A stretch of DNA of 6,456 bases from Anaeromyxobacter dehalogenans (GTDB taxonomy: Bacteria > Myxococcota_A > UBA9042 > DTJE01): NCBI GenBank assembly GCA_020722625.1, contig DYKK01000192.1, forward strand, positions 1-6,456, in the 5' to 3' direction. The notes beneath the pieces were generated by a model. That model was not told where the DNA came from and ran no database searches. It was given only the letters and a program-made list of their open reading frames with translations. Position 1 is the first letter of the stretch. The number at the start of each line of letters is the position of its first letter. The position numbers were made by a program, and so were the translations under genes. Positions 1-6,325 of this stretch are shown piece by piece.

Positions 1-19
1 AAATCTACTTCGTTTCATT

Positions 20-1627
20 TCACCACCCTGGGGCCGCGACTTCCAAGTCGCGGCTCGCACGAGACCGCGACAAATCGCCGTGTTCCGTCGTGCTGCCGAG
101 GTCGCCGCCGCGGATCGTGGGTGGAGACGCCTCGACCGGGACACGCAGCCACACCTGCCGGTCCCGATCCGCGACGAACTCGATGGACCCGTGCCAGACC
201 GCGTCCGCCGGGATCGCGGGCAGGTTCGCCCCGGCCCGGAACTCCAGGCGCGCCGGGACCCCGGGGAACAGGGTCACCCGCTCCTGGCCGTCCAGGGTCC
301 CCCGCAACGGCACCGGCTGGCGCCACAGATACGTGGTCTTGATCTCCAGGTCGAACGACGGCCCGCCCGCGAAGGCCCGGCCCCCGCGGACCTCCAGCCG
401 GACCGCGACCTCGGCCCGGTCCGGATCGGGATTGTCGAGGCGCAGGCGCACGCTCCGCGCCCCGAAGCCGGACCGGACCAGGGTCCGCCCCTGCTCGTTC
501 ACGATCGCGACCGCGATGTCGGTGAACCGGGCGTAGTCCTCGGCGGACATCGTCAGTTCGAACTCCAGGGCCCGGATCCCCGGCGACAGGTGAAACCCCT
601 CGGTCAGCGCATCCCCGCCCACGGGCTTGCGCACGACCCTCCGGTACCCGGTGACGGCGCCGCGGGCCGTGCCGATGAACGGGGTGTCCCCGGCCTGGAC
701 CGCCTCGGTGACCGCGATCGCGGTCTTCCCAGGCTCGATCCGCAGCGCGCGCACCGCCTCGGCGCGCAGGGAATGGAAGCGGAGCGTCACGTCCACCGCG
801 CTGTCGTACCGCGAGGTGGGCACCGCGTACAGGACCATCTCGTAGGTGTCGGGTCCGAGGCCGTCCCCACGGGACAGCGAGAACTCCGTCCTCCGGCCGT
901 TCTCCGCCGAGACGACCGGCTGCGGGACCGGGACGCGGTGTCCCTGTCCATCGAAGAGGAAGACATACAGGGCCGCGCGCCGGTCCCTCGCGGGCTCGAT
1001 CGTGGCTTGCAGCGTCTCGGCGCCGGCCGGAGCGCGGAACGGGATGCGCACGACCTCCCCCGGCCTCAGGGACGGCGCCAGGCGCACGGTCGGGACCCCG
1101 TCCCGGACCGCCGGACGATGGGGGGTCACGACCGTGACGGGGATGCGGACCTCGTCCAGGTCCGAGCGCGCCCGCACCAGGGCCGTGTGGACGCCGGGCG
1201 CGGACACGGCCCTCGGGTCCACGAAGAGGTCGAGGGTCGCCTCGGCCTCCCCCTTCAGGTAGAGGTTCGCCCTGGACACCTTCACGAAGCCGGCGTCGCT
1301 CGCCAGCCGGAACGCGCGGTACCAGCCCGCCTTGACCTCCCCGGGCGTGTCGGCCGCGAACCGGGCCTTCACCCGGACCGCCAGCGGGTGCGCCTCGTCC
1401 GGGACCCATCCGCCCGCGCGGATGAAGACCCCGCTGCCCCCGGGCCGGGGCCCCGTCGGGGACACGGCGCGGACCTCGTACCCGACGACCCACTGCGCGG
1501 CCGGGTCACGGGCCATCTCGACCAGCCGCCGGTACGCCGCGGACACGTCCACCAGTCCGCCTCCCACGTCCAGGGGGCCGTATCCCGGAAGGGGCCTCGC
1601 GGTCGCGACCATCGCCCGTTTCAGCAT
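20..1627 (-). CDS. C-terminal remnant of a subtilisin-like (tripeptidyl-peptidase-II-like) serine protease, 5'-truncated
   Basis: About 535 residues remain, counted from the ATG at 1627. Protease-like sequence already begins at about 1639 (WNSGMLKRAMVATA). Residues 1-35 are the last helix and closing segment of a peptidase S8 domain (LKRAMVATA, then DVGGGLVDVSAAYRRL at 20-35). The catalytic Asp, His and Ser regions, which should lie upstream, are absent, so this piece cannot be a protease by itself. The rest is beta-rich: GYEV at 49-52, a GVFIR strand near 66-70, FVDPRAVSAPGVHTALVRA near 135-153, and IPVTVVTP at 162-169. This order is what follows the S8 domain in TPPII-like peptidases, which trim oligopeptides. 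No transmembrane anchor or sorting motif is visible at the C-terminus. The start is nominal: there is no Shine-Dalgarno site, and the frame simply opens out of the uvrB junction. The family call is by motif recognition; I am sure of S8 and less sure of the TPPII subgroup. Confidence 0.7.
   Translation of the reverse strand: MLKRAMVATARPLPGYGPLDVGGGLVDVSAAYRRLVEMARDPAAQWVVGYEVRAVSPTGPRPGGSGVFIRAGGWVPDEAHPLAVRVKARFAADTPGEVKAGWYRAFRLASDAGFVKVSRANLYLKGEAEATLDLFVDPRAVSAPGVHTALVRARSDLDEVRIPVTVVTPHRPAVRDGVPTVRLAPSLRPGEVVRIPFRAPAGAETLQATIEPARDRRAALYVFLFDGQGHRVPVPQPVVSAENGRRTEFSLSRGDGLGPDTYEMVLYAVPTSRYDSAVDVTLRFHSLRAEAVRALRIEPGKTAIAVTEAVQAGDTPFIGTARGAVTGYRRVVRKPVGGDALTEGFHLSPGIRALEFELTMSAEDYARFTDIAVAIVNEQGRTLVRSGFGARSVRLRLDNPDPDRAEVAVRLEVRGGRAFAGGPSFDLEIKTTYLWRQPVPLRGTLDGQERVTLFPGVPARLEFRAGANLPAIPADAVWHGSIEFVADRDRQVWLRVPVEASPPTIRGGDLGSTTEHGDLSRSRASRDLEVAAPGW
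33..54. repeat. Perfect 10-bp inverted repeat (hairpin) at the 3' end of the protease frame
   Basis: GCCGCGACTT (33-42) and AAGTCGCGGC (45-54) are exact reverse complements separated by two bases. The stem has eight G/C pairs and sits in the codons for the last residues (RDLEVAA), ending about ten bases before the TGA at 22-20. Downstream on the minus strand come a C/G-rich stretch and then an AT-rich 20-base end of the window, with no immediate T-run. It could act as a weak terminator or an mRNA 3'-end protecting hairpin. The structure is certain; the role is not. Confidence 0.8.
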
Positions 1628-2885
1628 CCCGGAATTCCATGGGGCCCGCCCACCCACCCCCGGCCGCCCGCCCGCCGCACAGGCCCATCTCGTAGTCCCC
1701 CGGCGTCGCGGACACGTAGATCGTCGGCCCTCGCCGGGCATTGAACTCCTCGAAGGTCAGCGGGCGGTTGTCCAGGGCGGAGGGCAGGCGGAACCCGTAC
1801 TCGACCAGGGTCTCCTTGCGCGATCGGTCCCCCCGGTACATCCCGATCAACTGCGGCACGGTCAGGTGGCTCTCGTCCAGGACACACAGGAAGCCCTGCG
1901 GGAAGTAGTCGAGCAGACAGGGCGGGGGCTCGCCGGGCGCCCGGCCCGTGAGGTGGCGCGAGTAGTTCTCGATCCCGGGGCACGAGCCGAACTGCTCCAG
2001 GGCCTCGAGGTCCGCGAGCGTGCGCTGTTCCAGCCGGGCGGCCTCCAACACCCGCCCCGCCTCGTGCAGGGCGCGCAGCCGCTCTTCCATCTCTTCCTGG
2101 ATGGACAGGATCGCGGCCTTCATGCGCTCCGGGGTCGTGACGTAGTGCGTGTTGGGGTAAATCGCGGTCTTCGACAGCGCGCGCTCGGTGCGCCCCGAGA
2201 GGGGGTCGAACTCCCGGATCGCCTCCACCTCGTCCCCGAACAACTCGATCCGCAGGGCCCGGGCCTCTTCGTAGGGCGGGAAGACCTCGACCACGTCCCC
2301 GCGCACCCGGAAGGTCCCGCGCTCGAAGGCGACGTCGTTCCGCGTGTATTGCAACTCGACCAGCCGGCGCAGCAGGCGGTCCCGGTCGCACTCGCGCCCG
2401 ACCTCCAGGAACTCGATCATCCCGAAGTACGCCTCCGCGGACCCCAGGCCATAGATGCACGACACGCTCGCCACGATCAGCACGTCGTCCCGCTCGAACA
2501 GCGAGCGGGTGGCCGAGTGGCGCATCCGGTCAATCTCCTCGTTGATGCGGGAGTCCTTCTCGATGTACGTGTCGGACGCGGGCACGTAGGCTTCAGGCTG
2601 ATAATAATCGTAGTACGAAACGAAATACTCGACCGCGTTCTCGGGGAAGAACTGCCTGAACTCGCCGAACAGTTGTGCGGCCAGGGTCTTGTTGGGGGCG
2701 ATGACGAGCGTGGGCCGCCCCAGGGCCGCGACCACGTTGGCGACCGCAAAGGTCTTCCCCGACCCGGTCACCCCGAGCAGGACCTGGTCGCGCCGCCCCT
2801 CGCGCACGCCGGCCGCCAGGGCCTCGATCGCCGGTCCCTGGTCCCCGGCGGGCTCGTAGTCGCTGTGGAGTCGGAACGCGGGCAT
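1506..2885 (-). CDS. uvrB: UvrB, excinuclease ABC subunit B, 3'-truncated with an out-of-frame tail
   Basis: UvrB is the damage-verifying helicase-like subunit of UvrABC nucleotide excision repair; it is loaded by UvrA and recruits UvrC. Residues 1-400 are unmistakable: Walker A GVTGSGKT at 38-45, the damage-probing beta-hairpin region (YFVSYYDYYQPEAYVP at 87-102, then DTYIEKDSRINEEIDRMR), the domain 2 segment, LDESH at 336-340 (Walker B/motif II) and VSATPG at 391-396. Immediately after DYEM (400) homology stops. The last 59 residues are low-complexity Gly/Arg/Pro sequence that reads the protease gene in the wrong frame until a stop at 1506. Helicase motifs IV-VI and the C-terminal UvrC-binding UVR domain are missing (the family is usually about 660-680 residues), so the product should not support repair. 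The start at 2885 follows the deaminase stop by four bases and has a weak GGGGGTG Shine-Dalgarno site. The odd end is either a deletion or a misassembly. Confidence 0.93.
   Translation of the reverse strand: MPAFRLHSDYEPAGDQGPAIEALAAGVREGRRDQVLLGVTGSGKTFAVANVVAALGRPTLVIAPNKTLAAQLFGEFRQFFPENAVEYFVSYYDYYQPEAYVPASDTYIEKDSRINEEIDRMRHSATRSLFERDDVLIVASVSCIYGLGSAEAYFGMIEFLEVGRECDRDRLLRRLVELQYTRNDVAFERGTFRVRGDVVEVFPPYEEARALRIELFGDEVEAIREFDPLSGRTERALSKTAIYPNTHYVTTPERMKAAILSIQEEMEERLRALHEAGRVLEAARLEQRTLADLEALEQFGSCPGIENYSRHLTGRAPGEPPPCLLDYFPQGFLCVLDESHLTVPQLIGMYRGDRSRKETLVEYGFRLPSALDNRPLTFEEFNARRGPTIYVSATPGDYEMGLCGGRAAGGGWAGPMEFRDAETGDGRDREAPSGIRPPGRGRRTGGRVRGVPAAGRDGP
1645..1673 (-). other. G-quadruplex-forming tract at the uvrB/protease junction
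   Basis: The minus strand reads GGGGGTGGGTGGGCGGG at 1661-1645: four G-runs of at least three with one-base loops, the most stable class of intramolecular quadruplex. Two more GGG runs lie at 1673-1671 and 1669-1667. The tract fills most of the interval in which UvrB homology has ended (1686) and protease homology has not yet begun (1639). Confidence 0.8.
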
Positions 2886-2889
2886 CGCG

Positions 2890-4179
2890 TCACACCCCCG
2901 GCCGCTCCCGGTCCGGCCAGAACCCAGGGGGAGGCGTCCAGGACTGCTCGATCTCCTCGTAGAAGTCAATGACCTTGCGGACGTAGTCGCGCTTCTTCGT
3001 GTAAGACCCCGGATAGAAACTGCGCTTGAACCCGTAAATGATGATGTTCTTGAACTCGCGCGACGTCAGGCCGAAGTGCCGGATCGCGAGCAGCACCTCG
3101 CGTGAAACCGACGTGTTGGAGATCAACCGGTTGTCCGTGCACAGGGTCGTCGAAAGGCGCATGGCCCGCATCCCCTTGAAGGCGTGAGCGCCCACGTCCT
3201 TCAGGCGCGGATTGGTCTGGAGGTTGCTGGTCAGGCAGACCTCGATCGTGATGCGGCGGTCCGCGATGTACTCGGCCAGGGCCCGCACGTACTCGGCCTT
3301 GTCTCGGATGGCCGGGTTCTTGATCATGCGCGTGTTCAGCAGGTAGTACCCGTGCCCGATGCGGTCCGCGTGCAGGTCCGTGATCGCCTGGAAGATGGAC
3401 TCCGGGCCGTACGCCTCGCCCGCGTGGACGGTCTTCTTCAGGAAGTTCCGGTGCGCGTAGTCGTAGGCGTCCCAGTGGTCCTCGGCCGGGTAGCCGCGCT
3501 CGCGCCCCGCCAGGTCGAAGCCCGTGATCGGGATGCCCCACCGGTCGCGGATCGCGACCGCCCCCTGCGCGAGTTCCAGCGACGCGAGCCCATAGACCCG
3601 GTCGCGCCGCGTGTAGGGGTGGACCCGCATGAACTCGCGGTAGTATGGGGACATCCTCGCGTCGAAATACCGCAGGGCGCAGACCGTGATCGCGTACGAG
3701 TATTCCGGTTCGCGGCCCTCGCGAACCGCAGACTTGCGGTTGGCCTTCCGGGTGGCCCGGTCCAGCCCCCGGTCCACGGCCTTGAGCACGTCCTCCATGT
3801 GCATGCGCTCGTGCGCGTGCAGTTGCGGGGCGAAGCGCACCTCGAAGTAGCGAACCCCCTCCTCGTAGTTGTCCTCCGCGAGTTCGCAGGCGATGCGCTC
3901 CAGGGCCTCGGGGTCCTGCATGACCGCGGTCGTGTATGCAAACCCGCGCAGGTACTCGTCGAGACTCGCGTAGCGGTCCTTGAACACCTGCTCGCGTAGC
4001 CCCGACTCGGTCTCGGACGGCAGCGCGACCCCCCGTTCCCGCGCCAGCTCGATGAGAGTCCCGAGCCGCAGCGACCCGTCCAGGTGCACGTGCAGGTCCG
4101 TCTTGGGGATGGCCCGCACGAAGTCCTCCGGGGTGGCGATGCCGCGCCCGTCCCCGGCGTCCGGTCTCGTCCCGATCAT
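2890..4179 (-). CDS. add: Adenosine deaminase (metal-dependent amidohydrolase superfamily)
   Basis: Predicted cytosolic zinc enzyme of purine salvage, hydrolysing adenosine or deoxyadenosine to inosine and ammonia. The 429 residues carry every expected metal and catalytic position: HVHLDG with H30 and H32, GFDLAG at 220-225 (purine-contact glycine), HAGE with H252 and E255, DRIGHG with H276, and CTDN with metal ligand D349. The usual TDDP motif reads TDNR here, a variant I recall from actinobacterial-type enzymes, so it does not argue for inactivity. It is longer than typical 330-370-residue enzymes, partly because of a basic insert around 143-192 (RKANRKSAVREGREPEYSY and following) and a C-terminal extension after about 385. 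The ATG at 4179 overlaps the ATPase TGA, with GGAGG at 4188-4184 inside the end of the ATPase gene, which implies translational coupling. No signal peptide is seen. Activity on adenine, RNA or a modified nucleoside instead of adenosine cannot be excluded. Confidence 0.92.
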   Translation of the reverse strand: MIGTRPDAGDGRGIATPEDFVRAIPKTDLHVHLDGSLRLGTLIELARERGVALPSETESGLREQVFKDRYASLDEYLRGFAYTTAVMQDPEALERIACELAEDNYEEGVRYFEVRFAPQLHAHERMHMEDVLKAVDRGLDRATRKANRKSAVREGREPEYSYAITVCALRYFDARMSPYYREFMRVHPYTRRDRVYGLASLELAQGAVAIRDRWGIPITGFDLAGRERGYPAEDHWDAYDYAHRNFLKKTVHAGEAYGPESIFQAITDLHADRIGHGYYLLNTRMIKNPAIRDKAEYVRALAEYIADRRITIEVCLTSNLQTNPRLKDVGAHAFKGMRAMRLSTTLCTDNRLISNTSVSREVLLAIRHFGLTSREFKNIIIYGFKRSFYPGSYTKKRDYVRKVIDFYEEIEQSWTPPPGFWPDRERPGV

Positions 4180-6290
4180 TCATCCTCCGCTTTCAGGCCG
4201 CGGAACAGCCGTCCCGCGGCGCGGCACTCGGCCTCCGCGGCCGCCACGATGTGCTCCAGGGTGATGCGCCTCTCGTCCCGCGCGGCCTTGTACGCGGCCC
4301 GCACGATCGCGTTCTTGATGTGCCCGCCCGACAAGTCGAAACTGCGCCCCACCCGCTCCCAGTCAATGTCCGGGTCCACCGGGCACTCCCGCGGGATCAG
4401 GGCCTGCCAGATCCGGGCGCGGTGTGTCGGGTCCGGGAAGGGGAAGCGGATCTTGAACTGGATGCGGCGCTCGAAGGCCTTGTCCAGGTTTTTCTCGAGG
4501 TTCGTCGTCAGGATCACGATGCCGTCGAAGCGCTCGATCTCCTGCAACAGGAGGTTGATCTCCATGTTCGAGAAGCGGTCCACCGAGGTCTCGACCTTGA
4601 CGCGCGTGGTGAACAGCGCGTCGGCCTCGTCGAACAGCAGGATGGAGTTGTTCGCCCGCGCGGTCGAGAAGATGCGCTCGATGTTCTTCTCGGTCTCGCC
4701 GATGTACTTGCTCATGACGCGCGGGATGCTGATCTGGTAGAGGTTCTGACCCAACGCCTCCGCCAGGATCTCGGCGGCGAGCGTCTTGCCCGTCCCGGGC
4801 TCCCCGACGAACAGGCAGCACAGGCCCCGGCCCGTGCTCAGGCGCCTGCCGAACCCCCACCTCGTCATGATGAACGTGCGGTGGCGGGCCGCGTCCAGGA
4901 CCTCCGCGACGAGTTTCTTCTCGTCCTCCGGGAGGATCAGGTCTTCGAGCGTCAGGCGGACCTTGCGCTTCTTCGAGTACTCCTCCATGTCCGCGCGGAC
5001 CTGGGCCCACGCACCGGCCGTGAGGTCGGCCTGCGCCACCACCTCGTCCCCCCGTGACCCGGCGAGGTCGCGCGCCACGGCCACCGCGTTCGCGATCTGC
5101 CCGCCGGTGAACTCGAAGTTCAGGGCGAGCCCGGGGAGGTCCGCGTCGCCCGCGAGCGAGAGCCCGGCCCGCCGCGCGTGCAGGTCCCACAGCCGCTCGC
5201 GCTGGCCCACGTCGGGCGCCTCGAAGTCCACCTGGTACGCGATGTACCGCTCGAGCGAGGGGTCCAGTTGCCTCGGGTCGTTGGTCAGCAGGAACACGAC
5301 CCCCGGGTGCCGCTCGAACCAGGAATACACGCTCGGGATGCGCGGGTTCTTCTGCGAGAACAGGGCCTCGCAGTGGTCCAGCGCCACCACGGCCCCCCTC
5401 ATGCGCGCGTCGCTGAACAGGGCGTCCAGGGTCTCGCGGAAGGTCCCCTCGTCCACCGCGAGCCGCGCCGAGTCCACGGTCAGGAGCGGCCGACCGCTCA
5501 CAGACGCGGCGACCGACGCCAACAGCGACTTCCCGGTCCCCGGCGGCCCGAACAGCCCGATCACGAGGCCCCGGCCGGAGGCGTGCCCCAGCGACCCCTT
5601 CAGGAGGGCGAGGACCTCGTCCCGGACGTGCTCGTCCATCACCAGGGACTCGGGGCCCACGTCCGGACGCGTCAGGGTGCACAGGGAGGCGAGGGCCTTG
5701 TCGACTTGAGCCAGGCCCAGGACCAGGTGCACGACGCCGTCCGGGATGCGGACCTCGTGGGCGAGCAGGGTGTCCGACGTGGCGTCCCGGGGCAGCGACA
5801 GGGTCAGGAGGTGTTCCCGGGCCAGCCGCCCCTCCGGCGAGAACAGGTCCCTTGCGCGCAGGCGGTCCAGGCGGTTCTCGTGCAGGACCCCCAGCAGGAA
5901 GTCCACGTCCACGTAGTCGAGCAGGACGTTGTCCTTGAAGCGCGCGATCCGCTTGCGGAAGGAGGCATCCAGCACGGGAACGAGCGTCAGGCGCAGGATT
6001 GCGACCTCGTCCTCGGTCAGCCCCAGGCGCTCGGCCAGGGCAGGGAAGGGGAGGGGAGAGCCGGCGGCCACGGCCTCGGCCGCGAGGCCGGCGGCCTCCC
6101 GTTCCGCGGCGGCCACGAGGTCGCGCAGGGACTGCCGGTGGGTCTCGTCGAGGTCGGCCCCGAACGCCTCCGCGGTCCGCAGGTCCACCAGGGCCTCGGC
6201 CCAGCGGCAGATCGCGTCCAGGTAGCGCAGGTTTCGCTCGCGGGCGTCGGCGCCGGAGGAGACCCCGGAGGTCGTACGGGCCGTTTTCAT
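4176..6290 (-). CDS. Tandem AAA+ ATPase of the eCIS-associated (Afp15/PVC15-like) type
   Basis: 704 residues from the ATG at 6290. Residues about 20-210 are a helical N-terminal region containing LAERLGLTEDEVAILRLTLVPVLD (85-108), which resembles the N-terminal part of ATPases in extracellular contractile injection loci. AAA+ module 1 has a good Walker A (GPPGTGKS, 248-255), but Walker B reads VVALDHCEAL with His306 in place of the catalytic Glu. It also lacks the aromatic pore-loop motif (AVDEG where module 2 has KYIGE) and has ERY where module 2 has ERR. Module 2 is canonical: WGFGRRLSTGRG leader at 478-489, Walker A GEPGTGKT 496-503, pore loop SKYIGETEKN 527-536, Walker B LLFDEADALF 551-560, sensor 1 N597, arginine finger pair R608/R609, and sensor 2 SGGHIKN 654-660. 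A soluble ATP-driven remodeller or threader is inferred; no injection-system structural gene is present here. An upstream in-frame ATG at 6413 would add 41 Pro/Arg-rich residues that look non-native, so 6290 was chosen. Confidence 0.9.
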   Translation of the reverse strand: MKTARTTSGVSSGADARERNLRYLDAICRWAEALVDLRTAEAFGADLDETHRQSLRDLVAAAEREAAGLAAEAVAAGSPLPFPALAERLGLTEDEVAILRLTLVPVLDASFRKRIARFKDNVLLDYVDVDFLLGVLHENRLDRLRARDLFSPEGRLAREHLLTLSLPRDATSDTLLAHEVRIPDGVVHLVLGLAQVDKALASLCTLTRPDVGPESLVMDEHVRDEVLALLKGSLGHASGRGLVIGLFGPPGTGKSLLASVAASVSGRPLLTVDSARLAVDEGTFRETLDALFSDARMRGAVVALDHCEALFSQKNPRIPSVYSWFERHPGVVFLLTNDPRQLDPSLERYIAYQVDFEAPDVGQRERLWDLHARRAGLSLAGDADLPGLALNFEFTGGQIANAVAVARDLAGSRGDEVVAQADLTAGAWAQVRADMEEYSKKRKVRLTLEDLILPEDEKKLVAEVLDAARHRTFIMTRWGFGRRLSTGRGLCCLFVGEPGTGKTLAAEILAEALGQNLYQISIPRVMSKYIGETEKNIERIFSTARANNSILLFDEADALFTTRVKVETSVDRFSNMEINLLLQEIERFDGIVILTTNLEKNLDKAFERRIQFKIRFPFPDPTHRARIWQALIPRECPVDPDIDWERVGRSFDLSGGHIKNAIVRAAYKAARDERRITLEHIVAAAEAECRAAGRLFRGLKAEDE
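4184..4188 (-). promoter_or_regulatory. Shine-Dalgarno site of the deaminase gene, inside the end of the ATPase gene
   Basis: GGAGG lies four bases upstream of the ATG at 4179, within the codons for the final Lys-Ala-Glu-Asp-Glu of the ATPase. Another ATG at 4183 directly abuts the site but opens a composition-driven shadow frame. The true start is set by deaminase homology and by the ATGA overlap with the ATPase stop. Confidence 0.75.
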
Positions 6291-6325
6291 GGAGGAAAGG
6301 TAGTCCGCCGTCCCCGAGCCGTCAA
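6290..6325 (-). promoter_or_regulatory. Candidate leaderless sigma-70-type promoter of the AAA-deaminase-uvrB operon
   Basis: Read on the minus strand, TTGACG (6325-6320) is followed by a 17-base spacer and TACCTT (6302-6297, fitting the TAnnnT pattern), then TCCTCC and the ATG at 6290. The -10 to ATG distance of six bases would place the transcription start on or beside the A of the ATG, giving a leaderless mRNA. In agreement, no Shine-Dalgarno sequence precedes this ATG, whereas the next gene has GGAGG. The -10 match is only partial (T, A and final T agree with TATAAT), so this is suggestive, not proven. No archaeal-type TATA box is visible at the appropriate distance. Confidence 0.45.

Noticed and set aside
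1506..1741. In-frame UvrB-protease fusion protein
   Set aside because: The UvrB and protease frames differ by one base, so no continuous protein joins them. The UvrB frame ends in meaningless residues at 1506.
80..1744. Long plus-strand open frame (about 554 codons) opposite the protease remnant
   Set aside because: Its translation is Arg/Pro/Asp/Gly-rich low-complexity sequence with no domain. It is the antisense shadow of GC-rich coding DNA, and the opposite strand shows clear peptidase S8 features.
2597..2640. Locally AT-rich patch within uvrB
   Set aside because: It encodes the conserved Tyr/Asp-rich hairpin (SYYDYYQPEAY), whose codons are inherently AT-rich, so no inserted element is needed.
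1332..2972. Long plus-strand open frame (about 546 codons) spanning the junction and uvrB
   Set aside because: It bridges protease and uvrB as a stop-free antisense frame. It has no recognisable motif, and the composition is that of reverse-strand uvrB codons.
2966..4183. Minus-strand frame starting at the ATG that abuts GGAGG at 4184
   Set aside because: The overlapping frame from 4179 has complete adenosine deaminase motifs. This one gives Arg/Gly/Pro-rich nonsense and only looks attractive because of its start position.
4363..5682. Minus-strand 439-codon frame inside the AAA+ gene
   Set aside because: It is Arg/Gly/Pro-rich shadow sequence overlapping both intact AAA+ modules in another frame.
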